In this document: positions 24,400 through 31,238 of the stretch, one piece after another | Layout: each line of letters begins with the position of its first letter | Numbering within the stretch: the first letter of the stretch is position 1 | NCBI RefSeq assembly: GCF_013204825.1 | Contig: NZ_JABMKV010000002.1 | Coordinates: 372,001 to 436,000 of the forward strand | Direction: 5' to 3' | Source of the DNA: Pedobacter boryungensis | GTDB taxonomy: Bacteria > Bacteroidota > Bacteroidia > Sphingobacteriales > Sphingobacteriaceae | DNA length: 64,000 nt | Position numbers and translations under genes: made by a program | The notes under the pieces: model-generated | What the model saw: the letters and a program-made list of their open reading frames with translations, nothing else | Databases searched by the model: none | What the model was told of the DNA's origin: nothing

Positions 24400-25815
24400 T
24401 TAGTTTATTTTAGTATAATAGATATTCAATTTCATCAAATTATCGCCTGCAACAGGAGACTTTTTAAACGAGCCAATTACCGATCTTGCCGCAGTAGAAA
24501 TAGATGGATAAATTTGATATTCATTGGTAGGCGTTGTCGCCAAAAAGGTGCCATAATCTGTAGTTTTTCCATCCAATAAATCTTGGATATAACTAGTTAC
24601 CACAAAAACATATTGTTTAGTTACCGAATTATAATATCCGCCAAAAATCCTTGGGTCCAACGAGCGAGGGTCTCCACTAGTGTACTGTGTTGCTGCGTTA
24701 TTATCGGGTACATTCTGTCTTTGCTCTGCAATATCATATCTATAAAGTGAAAGTCTTGGAGCTGCACCATAAGGAAGCACATCTGTTCCTGTACTCACAT
24801 CTATTACCAACTCTGCTTTGTTAATCACAATCTTACCAATATTAGCTGCAAATTTGCTTAGATAAGGGAAAGTAATTTTATTTCTTAAACCAACTAATGG
24901 CTGTAAGTATGTTACGGGTTGCTGCACTGTTGGGGCAGCTAATTGATTGGCAACTGGAGTGCCAGAATAATCATGTTTAATAGTTGCTGCAACAACAGGG
25001 TTAACAATTGGGAAATTAATGGAAACCGTATCTTTTAATGTAGTAGTAGTCGCATTTTGCTTTTTATAATATAACACTAGTGCAGAAGTAGTACCTGCAA
25101 AATCAAAGAAAGCTATACCTCCATTACCAGTGGAGTTTGTTTTATTTATTTGAACATGTAAACCATTAAAAGCCCCATTAAAATCCGAGTTAGTTTTTAA
25201 ACTCGCCGAACTCAAATTGGCAATATTATTTTGAATAAATGTTTTATCCAAAGGTATTCTTATCTGTGGTGTAACAGTTTTTAATGTATCAGCTTTTCCA
25301 ACTACAATGTCGTTAACTTTATATTTAGTTGTTGGATATAATTTTCCAGTTTTATTTCCTATCAATTGATTATTGTAAGTCCAATTTCTATTACTTAAAA
25401 AGGAAGATTCTTTTGAAATATTAATATTTAACGGATGCACATCAATACTATACGTTAATGTGCTATCTCCATAAAATTCACTACCATAATTTAAAACTAA
25501 AATTGCTGAATCGATAACAGGCGTAGTTCCAAAATCGTACGCATCATTTGGTAAATTAACAGCCATTGCTAAACTCGATTCAGTTGTTCCAAATAGTGGA
25601 TCTTTCATATAACCTAAAGGATGCCTAACGGCAGAAACAGTAGATATTTCATCCTCTTTTATAGTACGGGAGGTAATTGTAATCGAATCGACTAAAGAAC
25701 CTTGTATTGCGCTACTAGGGTCTACTTCTAGTCCTATGGTTGACGTGTTTTCGCATGATGCGAAAAGAAAAAGACTTATCAACAGGGTTAATAAGTCTAG
25801 TTTTGAAAATTTCAT
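24400..25815 (-). CDS. DUF4270 family lipoprotein
   Basis: A 471-residue lipoprotein with the lipobox FASC (Cys ~21) and the DUF4270 layout: TSTIGLEVDPSS, LVDSITITSRTIKEDEISTV, then GYMKDPLFGTTESSLAMAV and PVIDSAILVLNYG. The remaining 350 residues are beta-rich. DUF4270 proteins are common in Bacteroidota and probably sit on the outer membrane; no biochemical role is established. It starts 26 nt after the GT5-like gene and is followed by a terminator, so the two form one unit. Confidence 0.88.
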   Translation of the reverse strand: MKFSKLDLLTLLISLFLFASCENTSTIGLEVDPSSAIQGSLVDSITITSRTIKEDEISTVSAVRHPLGYMKDPLFGTTESSLAMAVNLPNDAYDFGTTPVIDSAILVLNYGSEFYGDSTLTYSIDVHPLNINISKESSFLSNRNWTYNNQLIGNKTGKLYPTTKYKVNDIVVGKADTLKTVTPQIRIPLDKTFIQNNIANLSSASLKTNSDFNGAFNGLHVQINKTNSTGNGGIAFFDFAGTTSALVLYYKKQNATTTTLKDTVSINFPIVNPVVAATIKHDYSGTPVANQLAAPTVQQPVTYLQPLVGLRNKITFPYLSKFAANIGKIVINKAELVIDVSTGTDVLPYGAAPRLSLYRYDIAEQRQNVPDNNAATQYTSGDPRSLDPRIFGGYYNSVTKQYVFVVTSYIQDLLDGKTTDYGTFLATTPTNEYQIYPSISTAARSVIGSFKKSPVAGDNLMKLNIYYTKIN

Positions 25816-25841
25816 ATTTAATATTAAAATAATGCTCGCTT

Positions 25842-26672
25842 TTAAGCTACTGAAACCAATTCCTCATCAGAGATTTCTTCATAAAAACTGAAGAAGTTCT
25901 CGTAATTTTCGGTTAAATTAAAGGCTAAAGTTGGCTTATTAGAATCTTTAACAAATTTTAACACATCTTTATCTAAGTTTTCGTCAGCCAAAACAACGGC
26001 GTCAGAATGGGTTATTGCCCCCATATGCAAGCTGTTACAGTCTGCGTTAATAAATGCTTTTGTATCCTCTTCGGTCATGTTGTTCATTACCGCTTTTTTA
26101 TGCAAATCAGCATTTAAGGTTTCAGTAAAGCAATTCTCGTAAACAGAATATACTACTTTAGAATTTTTAAATGTAGGATCGTTTTTATAAGTTGTTTTAA
26201 TGTAAGCAGGTACTAAAGATGTCATCCAGCCATGGCAATGAACAATATCTGGTGCCCAACCTAATTTTTTAACAGTTTCTAAAGCGCCTTTGCAAAAGAA
26301 AATTGTACGCTCATCATTGTCTGCATAAAACTTGTTTTCCTTATCTCTGAAAACATATTTTCTTTGAAAATAATCTTCATTATCTAAGAAATAAACTTGC
26401 ATGCGTGCAGCAGGAATTGATGCAACTTTTATAATTAACGGATTATCATTATCGTCAATAATAATGTTCATACCAGATAAACGGATAACCTCGTGTAACC
26501 TGTTTCTTCTTTCGTTAATGTTGCCAAACCTTGGCATCAAGATGCGGATTTCAAATCCTTTTTCTTGCATTGCTTGTGGTAATTGACGGGTAATTTCTGA
26601 AATTTTAGTGAGTTCGAGGAAAGGCGACATCTCGTGTGTAACAATCAGTAGCTTCGTTTTTGCCATCTCCAT
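25842..26672 (-). CDS. GT5-type glycogen synthase N-terminal domain, stand-alone
   Basis: A 276-residue protein matching only the N-terminal Rossmann half of glycogen/starch synthases (about 480 residues in full). Recognisable parts are LLIVTHEMSPF, RILMPRFGNINERR, VYFLDNEDYFQRK, FFCKGALETVKKLGWAPDIVHCHGW. The family's KxGGL donor-binding motif near the N terminus is replaced by TKISEIT, and the C-terminal nucleotide-sugar domain is absent. It is therefore unlikely to make glycogen by itself. The reading frame is intact with no remnant downstream. DUF4270 follows in the same unit and panC is divergent. Confidence 0.85.
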   Translation of the reverse strand: MEMAKTKLLIVTHEMSPFLELTKISEITRQLPQAMQEKGFEIRILMPRFGNINERRNRLHEVIRLSGMNIIIDDNDNPLIIKVASIPAARMQVYFLDNEDYFQRKYVFRDKENKFYADNDERTIFFCKGALETVKKLGWAPDIVHCHGWMTSLVPAYIKTTYKNDPTFKNSKVVYSVYENCFTETLNADLHKKAVMNNMTEEDTKAFINADCNSLHMGAITHSDAVVLADENLDKDVLKFVKDSNKPTLAFNLTENYENFFSFYEEISDEELVSVA

Positions 26673-26713
26673 AGTGTATATTAAATTATGTTAATTTAAA
26701 GATTATCAAGGGG

Positions 26714-26744
26714 CAAAGGTACGCATAATATTAATATTTATCAA
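26714..26744 (-). promoter_or_regulatory. Promoter of the GT5-like / DUF4270 unit
   Basis: On the minus strand TTG (26744-26742), a 20-nt spacer and TACCTTTG (26721-26714) fit the -33/-7 consensus. The leader would be about 37 nt. Confidence 0.7.
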
Positions 26745-26779
26745 TAACTTGTGCAATAGGCTTTGTAAGTTTTAGATAA

Positions 26780-27664
26780 ATGTTCAACTTTGAGCCTTTA
26801 AAACCAATTGGTAATTTGGAAATTATACATACAATCTCAGCGCTGCAATTACTGTTAACGCCATTGCAGAAGACAAAATCTAAAATAGCACTGGTACCTA
26901 CAATGGGTGCGTTGCACAAAGGTCATTTATCACTTATTGAAATCGCACAACACCAAGCTGATATAGTAGTGTGTAGCATTTTTGTAAATCCTACCCAATT
27001 CACAGATCCTAAAGATTTAGAAAAGTATCCGAGGCCACTAGAACACGATATAAAAATGTTAAGTGATGCTGGTTGCGATGTCGTATTTATGCCATCGGTT
27101 AAAGAAATGTATCCTACCTTTCCAAATCCAGAAAATTGGCATATCGATTTGGGTAGTGCAGAATTTTTGCTAGAAGGAGAATTTAGGAAAGGTCATTACC
27201 AAGGTGTTACACAAATTGTGAAAAAACTGTTTGATGCGGTACATCCAGATATTGCTTTTTTTGGTCAAAAAGATTTCCAGCAGGTGCTAATGATTAAAAA
27301 CATGGTGAAGTATTTTAACATGCCTGTAGAGATTGTTTCCTGTCCTATTATAAGAGAAGATGATGGATTGGCCATGAGCTCTAGAAATATCCATTTATCT
27401 GAAACTGATAGAAAAAATGCTTTAGTATTAAGCAAAGCGTTACAATACGTGAAGGATAATTTTAAGCAGTTGAGTTTAGTACAATTATTAGATGGGGCTA
27501 AAACGATGATGAATGAAACTGAAGGTGTTGAATTAGACTATTTTACTATTGCGGATGGGGAAACTTTATTGCCTATCGAAAATAAAACAGCTAAATACCC
27601 CGTTGCACTTGTAGCTGCAAAAGTGGGGCAAACAAGGTTGATAGATAATATGCTTTTGAATTAG
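26780..27664 (+). CDS. panC: Pantothenate synthetase
   Basis: A 294-residue enzyme joining pantoate and beta-alanine with ATP. The nucleotide-binding ALVPTMGALHKGHLSLI (with the HIGH-like HKGH), FVNPTQF, GQKDFQQV, and the DDGLAMSSRN signature with the KMSKS-like loop are intact. The ATG at 26780 gives 12 residues more than most PanC proteins, which begin like MEIIHTISAL. A TTG at 26816 would give the usual 282 residues, so the true start is uncertain. panD follows 92 nt downstream. Confidence 0.95.
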   Translation: MFNFEPLKPIGNLEIIHTISALQLLLTPLQKTKSKIALVPTMGALHKGHLSLIEIAQHQADIVVCSIFVNPTQFTDPKDLEKYPRPLEHDIKMLSDAGCDVVFMPSVKEMYPTFPNPENWHIDLGSAEFLLEGEFRKGHYQGVTQIVKKLFDAVHPDIAFFGQKDFQQVLMIKNMVKYFNMPVEIVSCPIIREDDGLAMSSRNIHLSETDRKNALVLSKALQYVKDNFKQLSLVQLLDGAKTMMNETEGVELDYFTIADGETLLPIENKTAKYPVALVAAKVGQTRLIDNMLLN

Positions 27665-27744
27665 AATGTTGTAAGATTGTAAAGTTGTAATGTTTAAACC
27701 TTCCAAGCTTTCAACTTTCCAATTACTTAACAAAAACTTATTGC

Positions 27745-27752
27745 TAACTTTG
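27745..27752 (+). promoter_or_regulatory. -7 box 4 nt before the panD start
   Basis: TAACTTTG fits TAnnTTTG and is separated from the panD ATG by CACT. No TTG -33 element is at the right distance. If used, the panD mRNA is leaderless. Confidence 0.5.
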
Positions 27753-27756
27753 CACT

Positions 27757-28107
27757 ATGATTATCGAGATTCTTAAATCGAAAATACACCGTGTTAAAGT
27801 AACGCAGGCAGAATTAAACTACGTTGGCAGTATTACAATAGATGAAGATTTATTAGATGCGGCTAATATTATCGCAAATGAAAAAGTTCAAATTGTAAAC
27901 AATAACAATGGCGAACGTTTTGAAACCTACGCAATTAGGGGTGAGCGTGGTACTGGTACTATTTGCCTAAATGGTGCTACCGCTAGAAAAGTTCAAGTTG
28001 GCGATATTTTAATTATCATGTCTTATGGCTCTTTACCTATAGAAGAGGCGAAAAAATATCAACCCATTCTTGTTTTTCCAGACGATAATAACAAACTCTT
28101 GAAATAA
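27757..28107 (+). CDS. panD: Aspartate 1-decarboxylase
   Basis: A 116-residue pyruvoyl enzyme that makes beta-alanine for pantothenate. The self-cleavage site Gly24-Ser25 (YVGSIT) is at the same place as in E. coli PanD, so the mature enzyme has a pyruvoyl group from Ser25. Catalytic Lys9, and the downstream [16 protein letters not shown] and [10 protein letters not shown] segments are standard. It acts with PanC encoded just upstream. No PanM/PanZ maturation factor is visible nearby. Confidence 0.97.
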   Translation: MIIEILKSKIHRVKVTQAELNYVGSITIDEDLLDAANIIANEKVQIVNNNNGERFETYAIRGERGTGTICLNGATARKVQVGDILIIMSYGSLPIEEAKKYQPILVFPDDNNKLLK

Positions 28108-28142
28108 AATTCTTCTTTGGAAATTTTAAGTTTTCGCACATT

Positions 28143-28154
28143 AACCACGTGGTT
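28143..28154. repeat. Perfect palindrome AACCACGTGGTT
   Basis: A 12-bp perfect palindrome flanked by TTAA-like ends, 36 nt after the panD stop and just before the first repeat block. It could be an operator; no regulator is known. Confidence 0.6.
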
Positions 28155-28159
28155 TTAAA

Positions 28160-28199
28160 TGTCCGAAAATGTCTGTACTTGTCCGGAAATGTCAGTAAA
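28160..28199 (+). repeat. Four tandem 10-nt units (TGTCCGAAAA type)
   Basis: TGTCCGAAAA, TGTCTGTACT, TGTCCGGAAA and TGTCAGTAAA follow one another without gaps. All begin with TGTC. The block lies in the 473-nt gene-free stretch between panD and an acyl-CoA dehydrogenase gene. Confidence 0.8.
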
Positions 28200-28208
28200 A
28201 AAGTGATC

Positions 28209-28252
28209 TTGTCCTAGAGTTGTTCGAGGATTGTCCTAGGTTTGTTCTGCTC
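28209..28252 (+). repeat. Four tandem 11-nt units (TTGTCCTAGAG type)
   Basis: TTGTCCTAGAG, TTGTTCGAGGA, TTGTCCTAGGT and TTGTTCTGCTC are head-to-tail. The TGTYC core continues the spacing of the preceding 10-nt block, with one unit skipped at about 28200. Confidence 0.8.
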
Positions 28253-28267
28253 AAAGGGCATTTTTCA

Positions 28268-28311
28268 GGAGAAATGTAGGAGAAGACTGGGAGAAGTGTG
28301 GGAGAAATGAA
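28268..28311 (+). repeat. Four tandem 11-nt units (GGAGAAGTGTG type)
   Basis: GGAGAAATGTA, GGAGAAGACTG, GGAGAAGTGTG and GGAGAAATGAA are head-to-tail. The block ends 9 nt before the -33 box of the acyl-CoA dehydrogenase promoter. Confidence 0.85.
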
Positions 28312-28320
28312 TGCTAAATT

Positions 28321-28352
28321 TTGAATTTAAGCCTGCTTAAAAATTATCTTTG
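28321..28352 (+). promoter_or_regulatory. Promoter upstream of the acyl-CoA dehydrogenase
   Basis: TTG at 28321-28323, a 21-nt spacer and TATCTTTG at 28345-28352 fit the Bacteroidota consensus. A palindrome TTTAAGC-CT-GCTTAAA lies between the boxes. The transcript would have an unusually long leader of about 224 nt. Confidence 0.7.
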
Positions 28353-28373
28353 GGTTAGCTGAACAAAAGCTAA

Positions 28374-28427
28374 ATGAAGGCGACTAAGTTTGGAGAATTT
28401 CTCTCTAAATTATTGTTCCGGCAATAA
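28374..28427 (+). CDS. Possible 17-residue leader peptide
   Basis: An ATG about 17 nt after the predicted transcription start opens a 17-codon frame (MKATKFGEFLSKLLFRQ) ending TAA. The product would be short, basic and amphipathic. The stop codon lies in the right arm of a hairpin (AATTATTG at 28408-28415, CAATAATT at 28422-28429). This could be a translated leader peptide, but a chance ORF of this size is quite possible. Confidence 0.25.
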   Translation: MKATKFGEFLSKLLFRQ

Positions 28428-28504
28428 TTACAACAAAAAGCAACTAAAATCTGACTGTCCTAAGCGGCTGTGTTAAATTTACACTTCATCCTATTTTAGG
28501 TAAA

Positions 28505-28530
28505 AAATTACTATGCAACCATAGTAATTT
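28505..28530. promoter_or_regulatory. Perfect 11-bp palindrome, possible operator
   Basis: AAATTACTATG and CATAGTAATTT flank a CAAC loop, about 50 nt before the acyl-CoA dehydrogenase ATG. The symmetry and length suit a TetR-type operator or an mRNA hairpin. It has no T run that would make it a normal terminator. Confidence 0.55.
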
Positions 28531-28580
28531 AATTTAGAAATACTAAATTTGGAAAATCTTACCATTTATAAATCATAATT

Positions 28581-29720
28581 ATGCTTTTTGAGTTAAGCGA
28601 AGAACAATTGATGATACAGCAGGCTGCTAGAGATTTTGCCCAAACAGAATTAAAGCCTGGAGTTATCGAGAGAGATGAACATCAGAAATTTCCAACGGAG
28701 CAGGTTAAAAAACTGGGCGAACTTGGATTTTTAGGAATGATGGTTGACCCGAAATATAATGGAAGTGGCATGGATGCTGTTTCATATGTTTTGGTGATGG
28801 AAGAGTTATCAAAAATTGATGCTTCTGCATCGGTAGTGGTTTCTGTAAATAATTCATTGGTTTGCTACGGATTAGAAGCTTATGCAAACGAAGCACAAAA
28901 AGAAAAGTATTTAAAGCCATTAGCTTCTGGAGAAAAAATTGGCGCTTTTTGCCTTTCTGAGCCAGAAGCAGGTTCTGATGCCACATCTCAACAAACTACC
29001 GCTGAAGATAAAGGGGATTATTATTTATTAAACGGCACAAAAAATTGGATTACAAATGGTAGTACTGCAAGTACATATTTAGTAATTGCACAAACGCATA
29101 AAGAATTGAGACATAAAGGTATTAATGCTTTTATTGTAGAAAAAGGGACACCCGGATTTACCATTGGTCCGAAAGAAAATAAGTTGGGTATTCGTGGCTC
29201 TGATACACATTCATTAATGTTTAATGATGTGAAAGTTCCAAAAGAAAATAGAATTGGAGAAGATGGATTTGGATTTTCTTTTGCAATGAAAACCTTAGAA
29301 GGCGGTAGAATTGGTATTGCAGCCCAAGCATTGGGTATCGCAGCAGGCGCATATGAGTTAGCGCTTGAGTATTCGAAACAACGTAAAGCTTTCGGTAAGC
29401 CAATTTCAGATCATCAAGCAATTGCTTTTAAACTTGCGGATATGGCTACACAAATCGAGGCGGCTAGGATGTTGGTTTATAAAGCAGCTTGGTTAAAAGA
29501 CCAAGGTCAATCTTATACCTTGGCTGGTTCTATGGCAAAATTATTTGCAAGTAAAGTAGCCATGGATGTTACAGTTGAAGCGATACAAATACATGGAGGT
29601 TATGGCTTTGTAAAAGAATATCACGTAGAACGATTAATGAGAGATGCAAAAATCACGCAGATTTATGAAGGCACATCTGAAATTCAGAAAATGGTAATTA
29701 GCCGAAGCATTTTATCATAA
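28581..29720 (+). CDS. Acyl-CoA dehydrogenase (short/medium-chain type)
   Basis: A 379-residue FAD enzyme that oxidises acyl-CoA to trans-2-enoyl-CoA in beta-oxidation or branched-chain amino-acid breakdown. The signatures AFCLSEPEAGSDA, GTKNWITNG (FAD region) and QIHGGYGFVKEYHVERLMRDAKI are intact, and catalytic Glu363 is in YEGTSEIQ. Length is normal for the butyryl-CoA dehydrogenase class. It is monocistronic, with a long leader upstream and a terminator downstream. Confidence 0.95.
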   Translation: MLFELSEEQLMIQQAARDFAQTELKPGVIERDEHQKFPTEQVKKLGELGFLGMMVDPKYNGSGMDAVSYVLVMEELSKIDASASVVVSVNNSLVCYGLEAYANEAQKEKYLKPLASGEKIGAFCLSEPEAGSDATSQQTTAEDKGDYYLLNGTKNWITNGSTASTYLVIAQTHKELRHKGINAFIVEKGTPGFTIGPKENKLGIRGSDTHSLMFNDVKVPKENRIGEDGFGFSFAMKTLEGGRIGIAAQALGIAAGAYELALEYSKQRKAFGKPISDHQAIAFKLADMATQIEAARMLVYKAAWLKDQGQSYTLAGSMAKLFASKVAMDVTVEAIQIHGGYGFVKEYHVERLMRDAKITQIYEGTSEIQKMVISRSILS

Positions 29721-29744
29721 ATAGTCAGAAGTTTTTAGTCAGAA

Positions 29745-29781
29745 AGTCAGAAAGTGATTTAGAATCTCTTTCTGACTTTTC
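29745..29781 (+). terminator. Terminator of the acyl-CoA dehydrogenase gene
   Basis: AGTCAGAAAG and CTTTCTGACT form a perfect 10-bp stem (13-nt loop) followed by TTTT. Two more AGTCAGAA words lie just upstream (29723 and 29737). Confidence 0.75.
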
Positions 29782-29792
29782 GGTCTTGCCGA

Positions 29793-30140
29793 CTAATTTT
29801 TCTCTACTCCAAAAATAGAGTCCAATATCATTTTAATAATTGATACAGCTATGGCCAGAATTGCTGCAGCTAAGAAACCAGTTGTATTAAATCCGGTCAT
29901 CCAGCTATCTACCAATAAAATCATTAGTACGGTAATAATAAATGAGATTAAACCTAAGGTTAATACATTTAGAGGGAATGTAAAAATTCTTAAAAGTAAT
30001 CCAATAGTGGCATTGGCTACTGCAATTAAAACGGCAGCAATAATTGCACTACCATAACCATCTACGCTAACACCAGGGACAATATATGATCCAAACATCA
30101 TAGCCAAGCCCATTAGTAAAATTTCTAATATTAATTTCAT
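29793..30140 (-). CDS. Phage-holin-family-4-type membrane protein
   Basis: A 115-residue protein with four hydrophobic helices and the pattern of the Phage_holin_4_2 family (MGLAMMFGSYIVPGVSVDGY near the start, TFPLNVLTLGLISFIITVLM in the middle). Despite the family name these proteins are common chromosomal membrane proteins in Bacteroidota, and no phage genes lie nearby. Function unknown. It stands alone and converges on the acyl-CoA dehydrogenase terminator. Confidence 0.85.
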   Translation of the reverse strand: MKLILEILLMGLAMMFGSYIVPGVSVDGYGSAIIAAVLIAVANATIGLLLRIFTFPLNVLTLGLISFIITVLMILLVDSWMTGFNTTGFLAAAILAIAVSIIKMILDSIFGVEKN

Positions 30141-30227
30141 CTTTTTTATATATTTATTTAATTGTTAATTGTGGTCTTTAAGATTAAAGAATTTAATCCT
30201 AAAGGGTTTATAATGTTAATTTAGTAA

Positions 30228-30653
30228 ATGTTTAAATATTTAAAACTATCAATTTGGCTTTTATGCCTTACCTTGATTAGCTGTAATACAAATAGTAAGC
30301 CATTATCAATCCATTTTTCTAAAGATAGCAGCGCAGTTGTGATTAGCAATATTGAGCCGGCAGGTCTTTTGCAGCTTAAAAATAACATAAATACAGATAC
30401 GGCGTATCAAAATTTAGTATCGGTTTTACAAACCCCTGCTGATGATGATTCGACAAGTATGGAAGTTGAATGGCCTGGAAAATTGAGTATTACTGGTGAT
30501 AGTTTAGTATTTACTCCAGCAAATCCATTTATAAAAGGCAAATCATATTTGGTAGAAACAATGTTAAATACACAATTTGCTAGGGGTAAAGAAATTATAA
30601 AATCTGAGGTTGGGCATAAGGTGAAGGCTCAACAACAAATTTTAAGGCGATAA
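30228..30653 (+). CDS. Hypothetical lipoprotein
   Basis: A 141-residue protein with a lipoprotein signal (lipobox LISC, Cys ~19). The mature domain begins NTNSKPLSIHFSKDSSAVVI and contains SITGDSLVFTPANPFIKGKSYLVET, which looks like an Ig-like or Big-type strand pattern. No known family recognised with certainty. It precedes the rimP operon by 47 nt to the -7 box, and the leader hairpin at 30724 may also end its transcript. Confidence 0.75.
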   Translation: MFKYLKLSIWLLCLTLISCNTNSKPLSIHFSKDSSAVVISNIEPAGLLQLKNNINTDTAYQNLVSVLQTPADDDSTSMEVEWPGKLSITGDSLVFTPANPFIKGKSYLVETMLNTQFARGKEIIKSEVGHKVKAQQQILRR

Positions 30654-30700
30654 TAAATAGCTCATTTGTAGGCTTTTTTATTTTTTTGAAAAAATATTCG

Positions 30701-30708
30701 TACATTTG
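30701..30708 (+). promoter_or_regulatory. -7 box of the rimP-nusA-infB operon
   Basis: TACATTTG fits TAnnTTTG and would start transcription near 30713, just before the hairpin at 30724. Upstream is a T-rich tract with no clear TTG at 19-21 nt. Confidence 0.6.
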
Positions 30709-30723
30709 CACCGTAATAGAGGA

Positions 30724-30755
30724 AGAAGAGGGGACAGAGTCCCCTCTTTTCTTTT
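30724..30755 (+). terminator. Terminator-like hairpin in the rimP leader
   Basis: AGAGGGGAC and GTCCCCTCT pair perfectly around an AGA loop, with extra A-T pairs at the base, followed by TTTTCTTTT. It lies between the predicted transcription start and the rimP ATG at 30771. It may be an attenuator, or may simply end read-through from the lipoprotein gene upstream. Confidence 0.8.
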
Positions 30756-30770
30756 ACAACAAATTAGGAT

Positions 30771-31235
30771 ATGCAGGTAGAAAAAAGAGTTAAAGAGCTT
30801 GTAGAGGAAAAGATTGCGGATAGACCTGAACTGTTTTTGGTAAACATCAAAATGCTGCCAAATAACAAACTTATTATCCATGTAGATGGTGATGAGGGCA
30901 TAAGTATTCAGGATTGTGCAGCAATTAGTAGGCATGTTGGGTTTCATTTAGAAGAGGAAAACACAATTGAAAAGGCTTACAATTTAGAAGTTTCGTCTCC
31001 AGGAGTTGGTGAGCCACTTCAATTAAACCGTCAATACCATAAAAATATTGGCAGAGAATTGAGCGTTAAACTTTCCAATGGAGAAAAAAAAGAAGGCAAA
31101 TTGCTTTCAGTTGATGATAATGCAATCTCGATAGAAGAGAAAGTTAAGGAAAAAGGTAAAAAAGCCCAATTGGTAGAAAGCCAAATTGAGTTTAATACAA
31201 TAGTAGAAACAAAGGTTTTAATTTCATTTAAATAA
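30771..31235 (+). CDS. rimP: Ribosome maturation factor RimP
   Basis: A 154-residue RimP (DUF150), which assists 30S assembly. The N-terminal domain shows LFLVNIKMLPNNKLIIHVDGDEGISI (in part) and DCAAISRHVG, followed by the signature YNLEVSSPGVGEPL and a C-terminal SH3-like domain. It is first in the conserved rimP-nusA-infB order, with nusA beginning 3 nt after its stop. Confidence 0.95.
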   Translation: MQVEKRVKELVEEKIADRPELFLVNIKMLPNNKLIIHVDGDEGISIQDCAAISRHVGFHLEEENTIEKAYNLEVSSPGVGEPLQLNRQYHKNIGRELSVKLSNGEKKEGKLLSVDDNAISIEEKVKEKGKKAQLVESQIEFNTIVETKVLISFK

Positions 31236-31238
31236 CAA

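Noticed and set aside
25842..26672. Frameshifted or truncated glycogen synthase gene
   Set aside because: The next gene starts 26 nt later and there is no trace of the C-terminal domain; the gene has its own promoter and operon partner.
28160..28311. CRISPR-like repeat array
   Set aside because: Units are only 10-11 nt, head-to-tail and without spacers, and no cas genes are present.
29793..30140. Prophage lysis gene
   Set aside because: The holin-family name is misleading: no other phage genes occur and such proteins are common chromosomal proteins in the phylum.
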